Shown here one piece after another: positions 35,547 to 43,727 of a stretch of 64,000 nucleotides of DNA. The stretch covers positions 62,001-126,000 of the forward strand of contig NZ_JADDXU010000004.1 of NCBI RefSeq assembly GCF_015163075.1, in the 5' to 3' direction. The notes beneath the pieces were generated by a model. The model worked only from the letters and a program-made list of their open reading frames with translations. It searched no databases and was not told where the DNA came from. Numbering within the stretch: position 1 is the stretch's first letter; every line of letters begins with the position of its first letter. The position numbers and the translations under genes are program-made. The stretch is from Streptomyces justiciae. GTDB lineage: Bacteria > Actinomycetota > Actinomycetes > Streptomycetales > Streptomycetaceae.

Positions 35547-35987
35547 ATGGACGACATCGACCGGGCCATCCTGCGCGAACTGCAGACCGACGGCCGGATC
35601 GCCTACGCGGACCTCGGTCCCAAGGTCGGCCTCTCCGCGTCCGCCGCCCGCCAGCGCCTCCAGCGCCTGCTCGACTCCAAGGCCGTCCAGGTCGTCGGGG
35701 TCACCGACCCGATGGCCATGGGCGGGCAGGCCATGGCCCTGCTCGGCATCGGCGTGGACGGCGACCCCCGTGCCGTCGCCGACGAACTCGCCGGCCGCGC
35801 CGAGGTGGTCTACTCGGTGCTCACCTCCGGCGGCTTCGACCTGTTCGTCGAGGTCGTCGCCCCGGGGCCGCGGGACCTGCTGGACTTCGTCAACGACGTC
35901 GTACGCGCCGTCGAAGGGGTCCGCGAGGTCCGCTCCTTCCCCTACTTCGGCATCCACACGCACCGGTTCCTGTGGGACGTCGGCTGA
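35547..35987 (+). CDS. Lrp/AsnC family regulator
   Basis: The 146-residue protein has an N-terminal helix-turn-helix (DLGPKVGLSASAARQRLQRL, about 25-44) and a C-terminal RAM ligand-binding domain (ending SFPYFGIHTHRFLWDVG). The gene begins four bases after the aminotransferase stop, so they are one operon. Lrp-type proteins often control adjacent amino-acid metabolism genes, and direct repeats upstream of the aminotransferase could be its site. Confidence 0.94.
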   Translation: MDDIDRAILRELQTDGRIAYADLGPKVGLSASAARQRLQRLLDSKAVQVVGVTDPMAMGGQAMALLGIGVDGDPRAVADELAGRAEVVYSVLTSGGFDLFVEVVAPGPRDLLDFVNDVVRAVEGVREVRSFPYFGIHTHRFLWDVG

Positions 35988-36071
35988 CAGACCTGCGCGG
36001 AAGCTGATTGAGCCGCGCGGAACGGGTACCCGGCCAGCCCCGGAACGACATCCGCTGGAGGAGGCGCCCTC

Positions 36072-36308
36072 ATGACCAGCAGCACGGAGACCGGCGGCGT
36101 GACCGGTACGCCGGACAAGGACTACAACCTCATCTGGTACGTCGAGGCGTGCCTCAGCAACGCGCTGCGCCTGGAGTCGTACATCCAGGACGCCGAACGC
36201 GCCAAGGACACCGAGGTCGCCGACCTCTTCCGCAAGGCCCAGGCGGACAGCCGCAAGGGCGCGGAGATCGGCAAGGGACTCCTGCGTTCACGGCTGAACG
36301 GCGGCTGA
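36072..36308 (+). CDS. Conserved small protein, 78 aa, unknown function
   Basis: The 78-residue soluble protein has mixed charge and strong helical pattern (LSNALRLESYIQDAERAKDT and VADLFRKAQADSRKGAEIGK). It has no Cys and no signal peptide. The ATG has a strong GGAGGAGGCG ribosome-binding site. Its composition suggests a compact helical protein. It is followed 12 bases later by a very strong hairpin terminator. I do not recognise its function. Confidence 0.75.
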   Translation: MTSSTETGGVTGTPDKDYNLIWYVEACLSNALRLESYIQDAERAKDTEVADLFRKAQADSRKGAEIGKGLLRSRLNGG

Positions 36309-36320
36309 GCGGGATCATCG

Positions 36321-36360
36321 ACGGGCCGGGACGGAAGCGATCGCTTCCGCCCCGGCCCGT
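36321..36360 (+). terminator. Strong hairpin terminator, 40-bp near-perfect palindrome
   Basis: The 40 bases form a palindrome with 19 of 20 pairs; only A36331/C36350 is mismatched. The centre CGGAAGCG-ATCG-CTTCCG gives a short loop. It lies just after the small-protein gene at 36072 and should end that transcript. There is no U-run. Confidence 0.8.
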
Positions 36361-36496
36361 TCCGCTGCCCTGGGGCCGCCGGTCCGCCGTACGGCGTACA
36401 TCCGGTCGTGATCCGCGGGGACCGGCGTGAGGGTGGCAGTGGGCGGGGCCCGTTGCGCGTCAAGGCGCCTGTGTCACGGCGGAAGGACACCCGGTC

Positions 36497-37516
36497 ATGG
36501 CAGAGGTCGACGCGGTCGCCGCCCGGCGGATGGCGGACAGTCTGTTCATCGAACGCGGGTGGCGCAGCCCGAGTTCGACCCGCTTCTGGGCACTGCTCGC
36601 GCTGGCCGCCGTCATCGCGGGCGCCGGCGTGGTCGGCGACTCCACGGCCACGGTCATCGGCGCGATGATCGTCGCTCCGCTGATGACGCCGATCCTGGGC
36701 TGCGCCCTGGCGCTTGTCCTGGCCGACCGCCACCAGGCGGTCCGCTGCGTGCTGCTGGTCGTCGGCGGCGCCCTGGCGGTGGTGGCGATCGGCATGCTGC
36801 TCGGCTGGATCGCCGCCCCGCCCGACGCGTTCGCCTCCAACAGCCAGGTGTCCTCGCGGATCAGCCCCCGGCTCATCGACCTGTTCGCCGCGCTGGCCAC
36901 GGGCACGGTCGGCGCGTTCGCCCTGGTCCGCGCCGACATCTCCGACACGCTGCCCGGTGTCGCGATCGCCATCTCCCTGGTGCCGCCGCTGGCCGTCACC
37001 GGGCTGCTCATCACCGTGCACCGCTACCACGACGCCGGCCAGTCGGCCCTGCTCTTCGCCACCAACGTCGCCGCGATCGTGGCGACCGGCACCCTGGTGT
37101 TCCTCGGCTACGGCGTCCGCGCGGGCGCCGAGAAGGCCGCCCTGCACGTCGGCCGCTTCCACGGCAGGACGCTGGCCGCCGTGGTGTGCGTGGTCGTCCT
37201 CGTCGCCGTCCCCCTGACCGCGGGGACCGTCACCGTCGCGCGCGACCGGGCCCTCGCGGCCGACGCCCGGCCCGTCGCCGAACGCTGGGCGGCGGACGGC
37301 AAGTGGGAGATCGCCTCCGTCGAGGCCCGCAACGGCATCGTCGTCATCGGCGTGCTCGGTCTTCCCCCACAGCCCGCGCCGACGGCACTGCGCGCGGCAC
37401 TGGACGCGAACGGCATGCGGGACGCCGACCTGGAACTCCACCTCGTCGGCGGACGTACCCACTGGTGCCCGGCGGAGACGGACACCTGCACGGTGCGCGA
37501 GAGCGGACGCAGCTGA
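36497..37516 (+). CDS. DUF389 membrane protein
   Basis: The 339-residue integral membrane protein has six or more transmembrane segments. It carries the DUF389 pattern STATVIGAMIVAPLMTPILGCALALV near residues 50-75 and the later DTLPGVAIAISLVPPLAV. A C-terminal soluble tail of about 100 residues follows. Members are widespread but of uncertain function, possibly transport-related. The start ATG at 36497 opens MAEVDAVAARRM. It is followed by an alpha/beta hydrolase gene 107 bases later. Confidence 0.92.
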   Translation: MAEVDAVAARRMADSLFIERGWRSPSSTRFWALLALAAVIAGAGVVGDSTATVIGAMIVAPLMTPILGCALALVLADRHQAVRCVLLVVGGALAVVAIGMLLGWIAAPPDAFASNSQVSSRISPRLIDLFAALATGTVGAFALVRADISDTLPGVAIAISLVPPLAVTGLLITVHRYHDAGQSALLFATNVAAIVATGTLVFLGYGVRAGAEKAALHVGRFHGRTLAAVVCVVVLVAVPLTAGTVTVARDRALAADARPVAERWAADGKWEIASVEARNGIVVIGVLGLPPQPAPTALRAALDANGMRDADLELHLVGGRTHWCPAETDTCTVRESGRS

Positions 37517-37623
37517 GCCGTCCGCGAGGACGCCGCCGCGATCGGCACGCCCTGACGGTGACGACGGCCCGGCGGGCGGCTACCGTACCGGTCAGTAACC
37601 CACGGGACCGCAGGGAGGCCGCC

Positions 37624-38403
37624 ATGCCGCAGCTCGAAGTCGACGGCGCAGCGCTGACGTACGACGACGAGGGCCCCCGCGACGGCGAGGGCGTGCCCCT
37701 GGTGTTCGTGCACGGCTGGACGGCCGACCGGCACCGCTGGGACCACCAGCTCGCGCACTTCGCGGAGATGCGCCGGGTGATACGGCTGGATCTGCGCGGC
37801 CACGGGGAGAGCAGCGGGGCCGGAGTGCGCACGATCGCGGAGCTGGCCGACGACGTCCTCGCACTCCTCGACCACCTCGGCGTCGAGCGCTGCGTCCTCG
37901 TCGGCCACTCCATGGGCGGCATGATCGCGCAGACCATCGCCCTGGCCCACCCCGAACGGGTCGAGCGCATGGTGCTGGTGAACTCGATCGGCCGCATGAC
38001 CTACAGCCGGGGCAGGGGCCTGCTGATGGGCGTCTCGACGCTGGTCCCCTTCAAGCTGTTCGTCGCCGCCAACATCCAGCGCGCCTTCGCCCCCGGCTAT
38101 CCGCGCGACGAGATCCGCGCGTACATCAAGGCCTCGGCGGACACCCCGCGCGAGGTCGTCAGGACGCTGTACGGCGCCATGCGCGCCTTCGACGTCCTGG
38201 ACCGGGTCGGCGAGATCCGCGTCCCCACCCTGATGGTCCACGGCTACCACGACATCCAGCTGCCGGTACGGCAGATGCTGCGGATGGCGAAGGCCTATCC
38301 GGACGCCGAGGTCCGCATCATCGACGCGGGTCACGAACTCCCGGTCGAGAAACCGGAGGAACTGACCCGGGCGCTGGACCGGTTCGTGACCCTCCCGGCC
38401 TGA
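37624..38403 (+). CDS. Alpha/beta-fold hydrolase
   Basis: The 259-residue hydrolase has a nucleophile elbow GHSMGG (Ser about residue 98), HGW oxyanion-hole region (VFVHGWTADRHRW), a late Asp in MVHGYHDIQLP and catalytic His in DAGHELPVEKP. Length and core match the esterase/3-oxoadipate enol-lactonase-like group. The ATG follows AGGGAGGCCGCC. There is no signal peptide. The ester or lactone substrate is unknown. Confidence 0.93.
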   Translation: MPQLEVDGAALTYDDEGPRDGEGVPLVFVHGWTADRHRWDHQLAHFAEMRRVIRLDLRGHGESSGAGVRTIAELADDVLALLDHLGVERCVLVGHSMGGMIAQTIALAHPERVERMVLVNSIGRMTYSRGRGLLMGVSTLVPFKLFVAANIQRAFAPGYPRDEIRAYIKASADTPREVVRTLYGAMRAFDVLDRVGEIRVPTLMVHGYHDIQLPVRQMLRMAKAYPDAEVRIIDAGHELPVEKPEELTRALDRFVTLPA

Positions 38404-38457
38404 ATCAGCGGCCGGCCTAGCGGCTCCTCCCTAGGGGACGACGGGGGGAGTCTGCTG

Positions 38458-38973
38458 ATGCCCGGACCATGGGGCGACACGGCCGAGCGGCGCCGGCGGC
38501 GCGAGATCCGCAGGCGCAGGGCACGGGTGCGAGAGGCGCGCCGCTCCCGGGAGCACGCCGAGCGCCGCCGCGCCGAGGGACTGACGTACCAGGAGATCCG
38601 GCGCCGCCGCCGGGCCGGGTGGCGCCGGGTGTGGGGGACGGGCGCGGTGCTGCTCGGTGCCTTCACGGTGCTCACCGCTCATGAGGTGTGGGCGGCCCGG
38701 GACGATCCGGCGTTCGACGCCGCGCTCACCCTCGCCCTGCTCGCCGGCGGGCTCTACGGCGTCGGCGCGGGCGGCGCCGTGGTGTTCCGGGCGCGACGCG
38801 AACTGCCGCGCTCGCTCGCCGGATGGGGCCTGGTCACCTGGTTCGCCGTGGTCCTCGCGATCCCGTCCTACAAGTACGGCGAACTGATCGGCGGGCCCGT
38901 CGCGGTGACGGGGGTGTGGCTGGCGGCGGTCGTCGCCACGATCTGGTACCTGCGCCGCGAGGCCGATGACTGA
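38458..38973 (+). CDS. Hypothetical membrane protein with Arg-rich N-terminus, 171 aa
   Basis: The N-terminal 60 residues are very basic (RRRRREIRRRRARVREARRS is part) and likely bind nucleic acid or the membrane surface. Four hydrophobic segments follow between about 60 and 165, ending WYLRREADD. I do not recognise a family. The Arg repeats arise partly from CGC/CGG codons, normal in this genome. It sits alone between the hydrolase and an ArsR pair. Confidence 0.75.
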   Translation: MPGPWGDTAERRRRREIRRRRARVREARRSREHAERRRAEGLTYQEIRRRRRAGWRRVWGTGAVLLGAFTVLTAHEVWAARDDPAFDAALTLALLAGGLYGVGAGGAVVFRARRELPRSLAGWGLVTWFAVVLAIPSYKYGELIGGPVAVTGVWLAAVVATIWYLRREADD

Positions 38974-38999
38974 GCCGACCACCTTCCCCGGACGATTGC

Positions 39000-39020
39000 A
39001 TAAGCGTTGCCTTATATAAG
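39000..39020. promoter_or_regulatory. ArsR operator and -10 region
   Basis: ATAAG (39000-39004) and CTTAT (39011-39015) form an inverted repeat with a 6-base spacer, and CTTATATAAG is itself a palindrome (39011-39020). TATAAG at 39015-39020 is a good -10 box. Bound ArsR would cover the promoter, giving autorepression. Confidence 0.55.
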
Positions 39021-39043
39021 TGGCTCGTGGCATAGTCGGGTTC

Positions 39044-39397
39044 GTGCACGCCTTCGACGTACTGGGAGATCCGGTCAGGCGCCGGATATTGGAGCTGCTC
39101 GCCATGGGTGAGCAGACGTCGGGCGAGGTCAGCGCGGTGATCCGGAGCGAGTTCGGGATCTCCCAACCGGCCGTCTCACAGCATCTGCGAGTGCTGCGGG
39201 AGAGCGGATTCGCGTCCGTGCGGGCCGAGGGAACGCGACGGCTGTACGCCGTCCAGGCCGAGCCTCTCCGGGAGGTGGACGCCTGGCTGGACCGGTTCCG
39301 GGGGTTCTGGGAGCAGCGCCTCGACGCGCTGGGGACGGAGCTCGCGCGCGGCAAGCGCGAGCGCAGACTGAGAGAGGAAACGAGCGGAGATGACTGA
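39044..39397 (+). CDS. ArsR family winged-helix regulator
   Basis: The 117-residue protein contains the ArsR pattern VLGDPVRRRILELLA, SGEVSAVIRSEFGISQPAVSQ as recognition helix and a wing VRAEGTRRLYAV. The metal-binding Cys box of ArsR (ELCVCDL) is absent, so metal sensing is unlikely. I prefer the GTG at 39044 to the one at 39020, because the latter falls in the -10 box. Its last 8 bases overlap an SRPBCC gene, a common ArsR/AHSA1 pair. Confidence 0.9.
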   Translation: MHAFDVLGDPVRRRILELLAMGEQTSGEVSAVIRSEFGISQPAVSQHLRVLRESGFASVRAEGTRRLYAVQAEPLREVDAWLDRFRGFWEQRLDALGTELARGKRERRLREETSGDD

Positions 39398-40022
39398 CTT
39401 CGTCGAGGAGATCAAGCGGCTGCACCGGGAGGTCGGCACCCGCAAGGTGGAGGCGGGCGACGCCCGCACCGTTCTGCTGCGGCGCACCTACGACGCCGAC
39501 ATCGCCGACGTCTGGGACGCGGTCACGTCCCCCGAGCGGATCAGTCGCTGGTTCCTGCCGGTCAGCGGGGACTTCAAGGTCGGCGGCCACTACCAGCTGG
39601 AGGGCCAGGCGGGCGGCGAGATCCTCGAGTGCGTGGCGCCGGAGCGGCTCCGGGTGAGCTGGCTGTTCGGTCCCGACCCGGGCTTCAGCGAGGTCGAGGT
39701 GCGGCTGACGCCCGAGGGCGACGGGCGGACGGTGTTCGTGCTGGAGCACGTGGCCGTCGTACCGGACGCGTTCTGGGGACAGTACGGCCCCGGCGCCACC
39801 GGAGTCGGCTGGGACCTGATGTCCCTCGGTCTCGGCCTGCATCTCGCGGGCGGTGCCATGACCCAGGAGGAGTCGGTGGCCTGGCAGCTCTCCGACGAGG
39901 GGAAGCGGTGCGCGACGATCTCCGGCAACGCCTGGGGCACGGCGTACAGTGCGTCGGGCGCCGACGCCGGGACGGTCGAGTCCACGACCGCGGCGACGAT
40001 CGCCTTCTACACGGGAGCGTAG
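39390..40022 (+). CDS. SRPBCC/AHSA1-like protein
   Basis: The 210-residue hydrophobic-ligand-binding helix-grip protein has an AHSA1-type core: RTYDADIADVWDAVTSPERISRWF near the N-terminus, then GDFKVGGHYQLEG, ECVAPERLRVSW and a C-terminal helix with WDLMSLGLGLHLAGG. It overlaps the upstream ArsR gene by 8 bases, so co-translation is expected. ArsR/SRPBCC pairs are common in actinobacteria; neither ligand nor function is known. Confidence 0.92.
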   Translation: MTDFVEEIKRLHREVGTRKVEAGDARTVLLRRTYDADIADVWDAVTSPERISRWFLPVSGDFKVGGHYQLEGQAGGEILECVAPERLRVSWLFGPDPGFSEVEVRLTPEGDGRTVFVLEHVAVVPDAFWGQYGPGATGVGWDLMSLGLGLHLAGGAMTQEESVAWQLSDEGKRCATISGNAWGTAYSASGADAGTVESTTAATIAFYTGA

Positions 40023-40033
40023 GGCTCGGCGAT

Positions 40034-40585
40034 TCACCTCCAGGTGTGGGCGACGTCCACCACGACCCGGTCGTCGACCCGCAGGACCCGGAACGGCAGC
40101 CGGGCGCGGACGCCGAGGCCGAACTGCGTGTCCCCTTCGAAGCTGCCGACGAAGCGGGCGTCCCGGAAGGTGCGGTACCCGTCGAGGTCCACGCCAGGGA
40201 GCGTGCGGCCCGAGCGGGCGGGATAGGTGGGGGAGCCAGTGTCGATGTCGTACGCGGGTGCCGTCACCCGCACTTCCAGGACCGCTCCGCCCGCCACCGG
40301 GACGACGCGGCCCGAACCGTCCTGATGGACCTGACCGACGTACCGGACGGAATAGCCGAGCTCGGCCTTGTCGGCGCCGGGTATGTCGACGACGAGCCGG
40401 TCGTAGCAGGTGTGGCGGCTGGTCCTGGCGTTCGTCACCGAGTCCGTGGTGCCGACCGCGCGGCTCTTGTCGAGGCTGCCCCAGCCGGTGGGGCAGGTGG
40501 TGGTGGCCTGGGCGGGCGCCGTGGCCACGGCGAGTGTCGCACCCATGAGTGCGACGGTGGCCCATGTCGTTCTGCTGCGTCGCAT
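40034..40585 (-). CDS. Secreted protein with AMIN-like domain
   Basis: The 183-residue precursor starts with a Sec signal peptide (MRRSRTTWATVALMGATLAV, cleavage after AQA). Two Cys residues of the mature protein (C31 and C60 region) may form a disulphide. The repetitive beta-strand pattern (DRLVVDIPGADKAELGYSVR and LPFRVLRVDDRVVVDVAHTW) resembles AMIN-like domains of Streptomyces extracellular proteins. A peptidoglycan- or polymer-binding role is only a guess. Confidence 0.82.
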   Translation of the reverse strand: MRRSRTTWATVALMGATLAVATAPAQATTTCPTGWGSLDKSRAVGTTDSVTNARTSRHTCYDRLVVDIPGADKAELGYSVRYVGQVHQDGSGRVVPVAGGAVLEVRVTAPAYDIDTGSPTYPARSGRTLPGVDLDGYRTFRDARFVGSFEGDTQFGLGVRARLPFRVLRVDDRVVVDVAHTWR

Positions 40586-40689
40586 GATGTCCCCCGGGAT
40601 TCATGTGCCTGATATCTGATGAGACAACCGGCTTGAGGAAAAGGTTGCATCTTGTCCCGATATCAATTTCGGGGGAATCGGGCGTCGGC

Positions 40690-41358
40690 TCAGACCGTGT
40701 GGAGCGTCTTCTTCGCCAGCTCGAACGCCGGGAGCATGTCCTGGTGCTCCTCGGTGTCCGCGCCGCCGAGATGGACGACGACCGGGCCGTCCGGGGTGAC
40801 GACCGCGAAGGCGCTCTCCTGCTTCGCCTCGTCCAGCAGCTCGCTGGTCGCGAGGTACTCGACCTCCGCACCGGAGACGCCGTCCCCCTCGAAGGTGCTG
40901 TACTTCGCCTTCTCCGCCCCGTCCTGCGCCGCGACGAAAGCCTCCAGCACGGCCCGGGCGTCGCCGTCCTTCTCGCCGGCCTCCCCGGTGTAGACCCGGA
41001 GGAAGCCGAGGTGCCCGGCCGGCTTGGCGTCGACCTCGCACACCAGCGAGACCGGCCCCTGACGCAGCAGGGACGCCATGTCCTCGTCGACGCCGGCCTT
41101 GCCGCTGCCGTCCGCCGCCGAGCCGTCGATGGCGTCCGCCTTCCACTCGGCGGCGAGGTCGAAGCCGACCGGCAGCAGACAGGCGGAGCCGGCCCCGCCG
41201 ACCGCGCCGGCGCTCTCGACCTTCTCGGAGGCGCTCACCGAAGGGCTCGCGGACGACTCGGCGTCCTTCTCCTCGGCCCCCGAGCAGCCTGCCAACACGC
41301 CCACCAGCACGGCCGCGTGCGCCGTCCGCCGCCAAGCCTTCCCCACCCCGACCAGCAC
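40690..41358 (-). CDS. Putative lipoprotein
   Basis: The 222-residue precursor has a short signal sequence ending in the lipobox VLAGC near residues 22-26, then a Ser/Glu/Ala-rich spacer. The mature protein is acidic, with segments ACLLPVGFDLAAEWKADAI and VSLVCEVDAKPAGHLGFLRV, and has two Cys that may pair. It resembles actinobacterial surface lipoproteins of unknown function. The GTG at 41358 is preceded by GGGGAG eight bases away. Confidence 0.8.
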   Translation of the reverse strand: MLVGVGKAWRRTAHAAVLVGVLAGCSGAEEKDAESSASPSVSASEKVESAGAVGGAGSACLLPVGFDLAAEWKADAIDGSAADGSGKAGVDEDMASLLRQGPVSLVCEVDAKPAGHLGFLRVYTGEAGEKDGDARAVLEAFVAAQDGAEKAKYSTFEGDGVSGAEVEYLATSELLDEAKQESAFAVVTPDGPVVVHLGGADTEEHQDMLPAFELAKKTLHTV

Positions 41359-41466
41359 CGCGCCGACTCCCCTCGAATCCCCTGCCCCAAAAAATCTGAT
41401 GCCCGCATCCTCGCAGGTCACCACAATGAGGCCACACGACCCCGCCCCGAGGAGAGGTGACCGACC

Positions 41467-42141
41467 ATGCCCGTCCCGAACGTACTGCTGTCCGGCATCG
41501 TCGGTTCCACCGCCTACGGCCTCGCCCACGCGGGCTCCGACGTGGACCGCCTCGGCATGTTCGCCGCCCCCACCGAGGCCCTGCACGGCCTGCACCGGCC
41601 GAAGGAGTCGCACGTCAGCACCGCCCCGGACAGCACCCTGCACGAGGCCGCGAAGTGGTGCAGGCTCGCCCTCGGCGGCAACCCGACCGCGACGGAACTC
41701 GCCTGGCTCCCCCCGGAGTTGTACGAGGTCCGCACCCCGCTCGGCGACGAACTCATCGGCCTGCGCACCGCGTTCCTGAGCGCCAAGCGGGTCCGGGACG
41801 CCTATCTCGGGTACGCCACCCAGCAGTTCCGCCGTCTGGAGAGCCGCGAGGCCGACGCCCGCACCGCCAAGCACGCCCGTCACCTCAAGCGGCTGTGCCA
41901 TCAGGGCCTGGAGCTCTACACCACCGGCCACCTCACCATCCGCCTCGAGAACCCGCAGGAATACGTCGAGTTCGGCGACCGTGTCGCCGCCGACCCGACG
42001 GCCGCGCGCCCGGTCCTCGCGTACTACGAGTCGGCGTTCGCCGAGAGCCGCCCGGCCCTGCCCGAGCAGCCCGACGAGGCGGCCGTGGAGGCGTGGCTGC
42101 GGCGGGTGCGCGCGCACTTCTACGCGACGGCCGGGGTGTAG
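41467..42141 (+). CDS. RlaP/YcgL-like predicted nucleotidyltransferase
   Basis: The 224-residue protein of the DNA polymerase beta-like nucleotidyltransferase superfamily has the active-site pattern GSTAYGLAHAGSDVDRLGMF (residues 13-32), with the metal-binding Asp pair D25/D27. EAAKWCRLALGGNPTATEL and a helical C-terminus follow. This matches the RlaP/YcgL group, which is often found near RNA ligases; none is nearby here. It probably transfers a nucleotide to RNA or protein, but the target is unknown. Confidence 0.85.
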   Translation: MPVPNVLLSGIVGSTAYGLAHAGSDVDRLGMFAAPTEALHGLHRPKESHVSTAPDSTLHEAAKWCRLALGGNPTATELAWLPPELYEVRTPLGDELIGLRTAFLSAKRVRDAYLGYATQQFRRLESREADARTAKHARHLKRLCHQGLELYTTGHLTIRLENPQEYVEFGDRVAADPTAARPVLAYYESAFAESRPALPEQPDEAAVEAWLRRVRAHFYATAGV

Positions 42142-42239
42142 GTCCCGAACAGGCAATGGGCATGGCCGCCAGGGAGAAGACCTGACCCCGTCGCGCGGGT
42201 TCACTGGCGGCCACCACCCGCGACCCGAGGGAACCGACC

Positions 42240-42773
42240 ATGCCCGAAGCAGCCGCCGGCGAGTTCTGGAAGAACCTCAAGCCGATCACGAACTCCTTCA
42301 AGCCCGATGCCCTGCCCGAGGTCTATCTGACCCAGGTGGCGACCGACGACGACCGGTACTACGTCCCGTTCACCGAGACCGTCGGCTCGCGCCCGCTGTG
42401 GATCAACGTCAAGGACAACTCGTGGGCCGACATCCTGCGCGCCAAGGAGGCCGGTCTCGTCAACCGGCACTACCACCCGCACGAGGTCTTCGCCTACACG
42501 ATCTCCGGCAAGTGGGGCTATCTGGAACGGCCTTGGACCGCGCGCGCCGGTGACTTCGTCTACGAGGCACCGGGGGAAGGGCACACGCTCGTGGCGTACG
42601 AGAGCGACGAGCCGATGAAGGCGTTCTTCATCGTGAAGGGCCCGTTGATCTGGCTGGACGAGAACGGCGAGCCGGACGGATACTTCGACGTCCACGACTA
42701 CATCGAGATGTGCCGTACGCACTACGACAAGGTCGGCATCGGAGCCGCACACGTGAACTCGCTCTTCCGCTAG
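42240..42773 (+). CDS. Cupin, 2,4'-dihydroxyacetophenone dioxygenase-like
   Basis: The 177-residue single-domain cupin has metal ligands visible as H77-x-H79, E96 and H115 (NRHYHPHEVF, GYLERPW, GEGHTLVAY), and the length and motif order of the 2,4'-dihydroxyacetophenone dioxygenase family. That enzyme splits a hydroxyketone side chain to 4-hydroxybenzoate and formate. The next gene is an AraC regulator, in a pairing that suggests catabolic control. Actual aromatic substrate use is inferred. Confidence 0.88.
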   Translation: MPEAAAGEFWKNLKPITNSFKPDALPEVYLTQVATDDDRYYVPFTETVGSRPLWINVKDNSWADILRAKEAGLVNRHYHPHEVFAYTISGKWGYLERPWTARAGDFVYEAPGEGHTLVAYESDEPMKAFFIVKGPLIWLDENGEPDGYFDVHDYIEMCRTHYDKVGIGAAHVNSLFR

Positions 42774-42801
42774 CCCGGTCGGCGAGGGGCAGGAGGACCG
42801 G

Positions 42802-43722
42802 GTGGGCGTGCCCCTCGTCTCCCAGGTGTCCACGCTCGCTGTGGACTCCGCCGACCGGATCGCGTTCTGGGAGGAGTACAACCGGCGCGAACTGGTCGGC
42901 CTGACCTGCTCGTCGTACTCCCGGGACGGTCTGCTCGCCGCCCAGAACAACTACCGGCTGGGCGGCCTGCGGCTCGCCGAGATCAGTGGCAACGAGCATG
43001 TCATCCAGCGCACCCGGCGCACCTGCGAGGACCTCCCGAAGGACTCGGTCTTCGTCAGCCTGCTCACGGACGGCGAGGCGGTGTTCTTCCACGAGGGCGG
43101 CTGCCTCACCGTCCGGGCGGGCGATGTGGTCCTCTACGACACCCGGCGCTCGTACCTCTTCGGCTTTCCCACCCGCATGCGCCAGCTCCTCATGGACATC
43201 CCGCGCGAGATCTTCGCCGAACGCTGTGCGTACGGTGAGCTGTCGGCGCCCGTGCTGTGTGAAAGGGGTGTGGCGGCAACCGCGTTGGAGTCGGTGCTGT
43301 CCGACTGGGCGGCCGGGGACGGGGGCGAGGCCCCGGCGCACACCGAGGCGATGGTGCTGGACCTGGTCCGCGCGTTGGTGGCGCCCCAACGCGGGGGAGG
43401 GTCCGCCTGGTTGGCGATGGCACGGTCCTTCGTCGACCGGCATCTGACCGACCCCGGCCTGAGCGCGGAACGGGTCGCGGCCGCCATCAGGGTGTCTCCC
43501 CGGCACTTGAGCCGCGTCTTCGCACCGAGCGGCGTCAGTCCCGCCCGGTACATCCTCGAACAGCGACTGGCCCGCGCCCACGAGCAGTTGGGCGACCCCG
43601 GCTCCCGTCATATGACGGTCGCCGAGATCGCCCACCGCTGGGGATTCGCCGGTCAGGCGCACTTCACCCGGGTCTACCGCGGCCGCTACGGCCGTACGCC
43701 CGGTGCGGCGCGCCCGCGCTGA
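42802..43722 (+). CDS. AraC family regulator
   Basis: The 306-residue regulator has an N-terminal AraC-binding-2 sensor domain (about 20-190; GGCLTVRAGDVVLYDTRRSY). Its C-terminal HTH_18 domain (about 200-300) contains VAAAIRVSPRHLSRVFAPSG and AEIAHRWGFAGQAHFTRVYR. The GTG at 42802 follows AGGAGG by five bases; GTG 42808 is an alternative. Just 28 bases after the dioxygenase-like gene, it likely controls it. Confidence 0.92.
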   Translation: MGVPLVSQVSTLAVDSADRIAFWEEYNRRELVGLTCSSYSRDGLLAAQNNYRLGGLRLAEISGNEHVIQRTRRTCEDLPKDSVFVSLLTDGEAVFFHEGGCLTVRAGDVVLYDTRRSYLFGFPTRMRQLLMDIPREIFAERCAYGELSAPVLCERGVAATALESVLSDWAAGDGGEAPAHTEAMVLDLVRALVAPQRGGGSAWLAMARSFVDRHLTDPGLSAERVAAAIRVSPRHLSRVFAPSGVSPARYILEQRLARAHEQLGDPGSRHMTVAEIAHRWGFAGQAHFTRVYRGRYGRTPGAARPR

Positions 43723-43727
43723 TCAGC

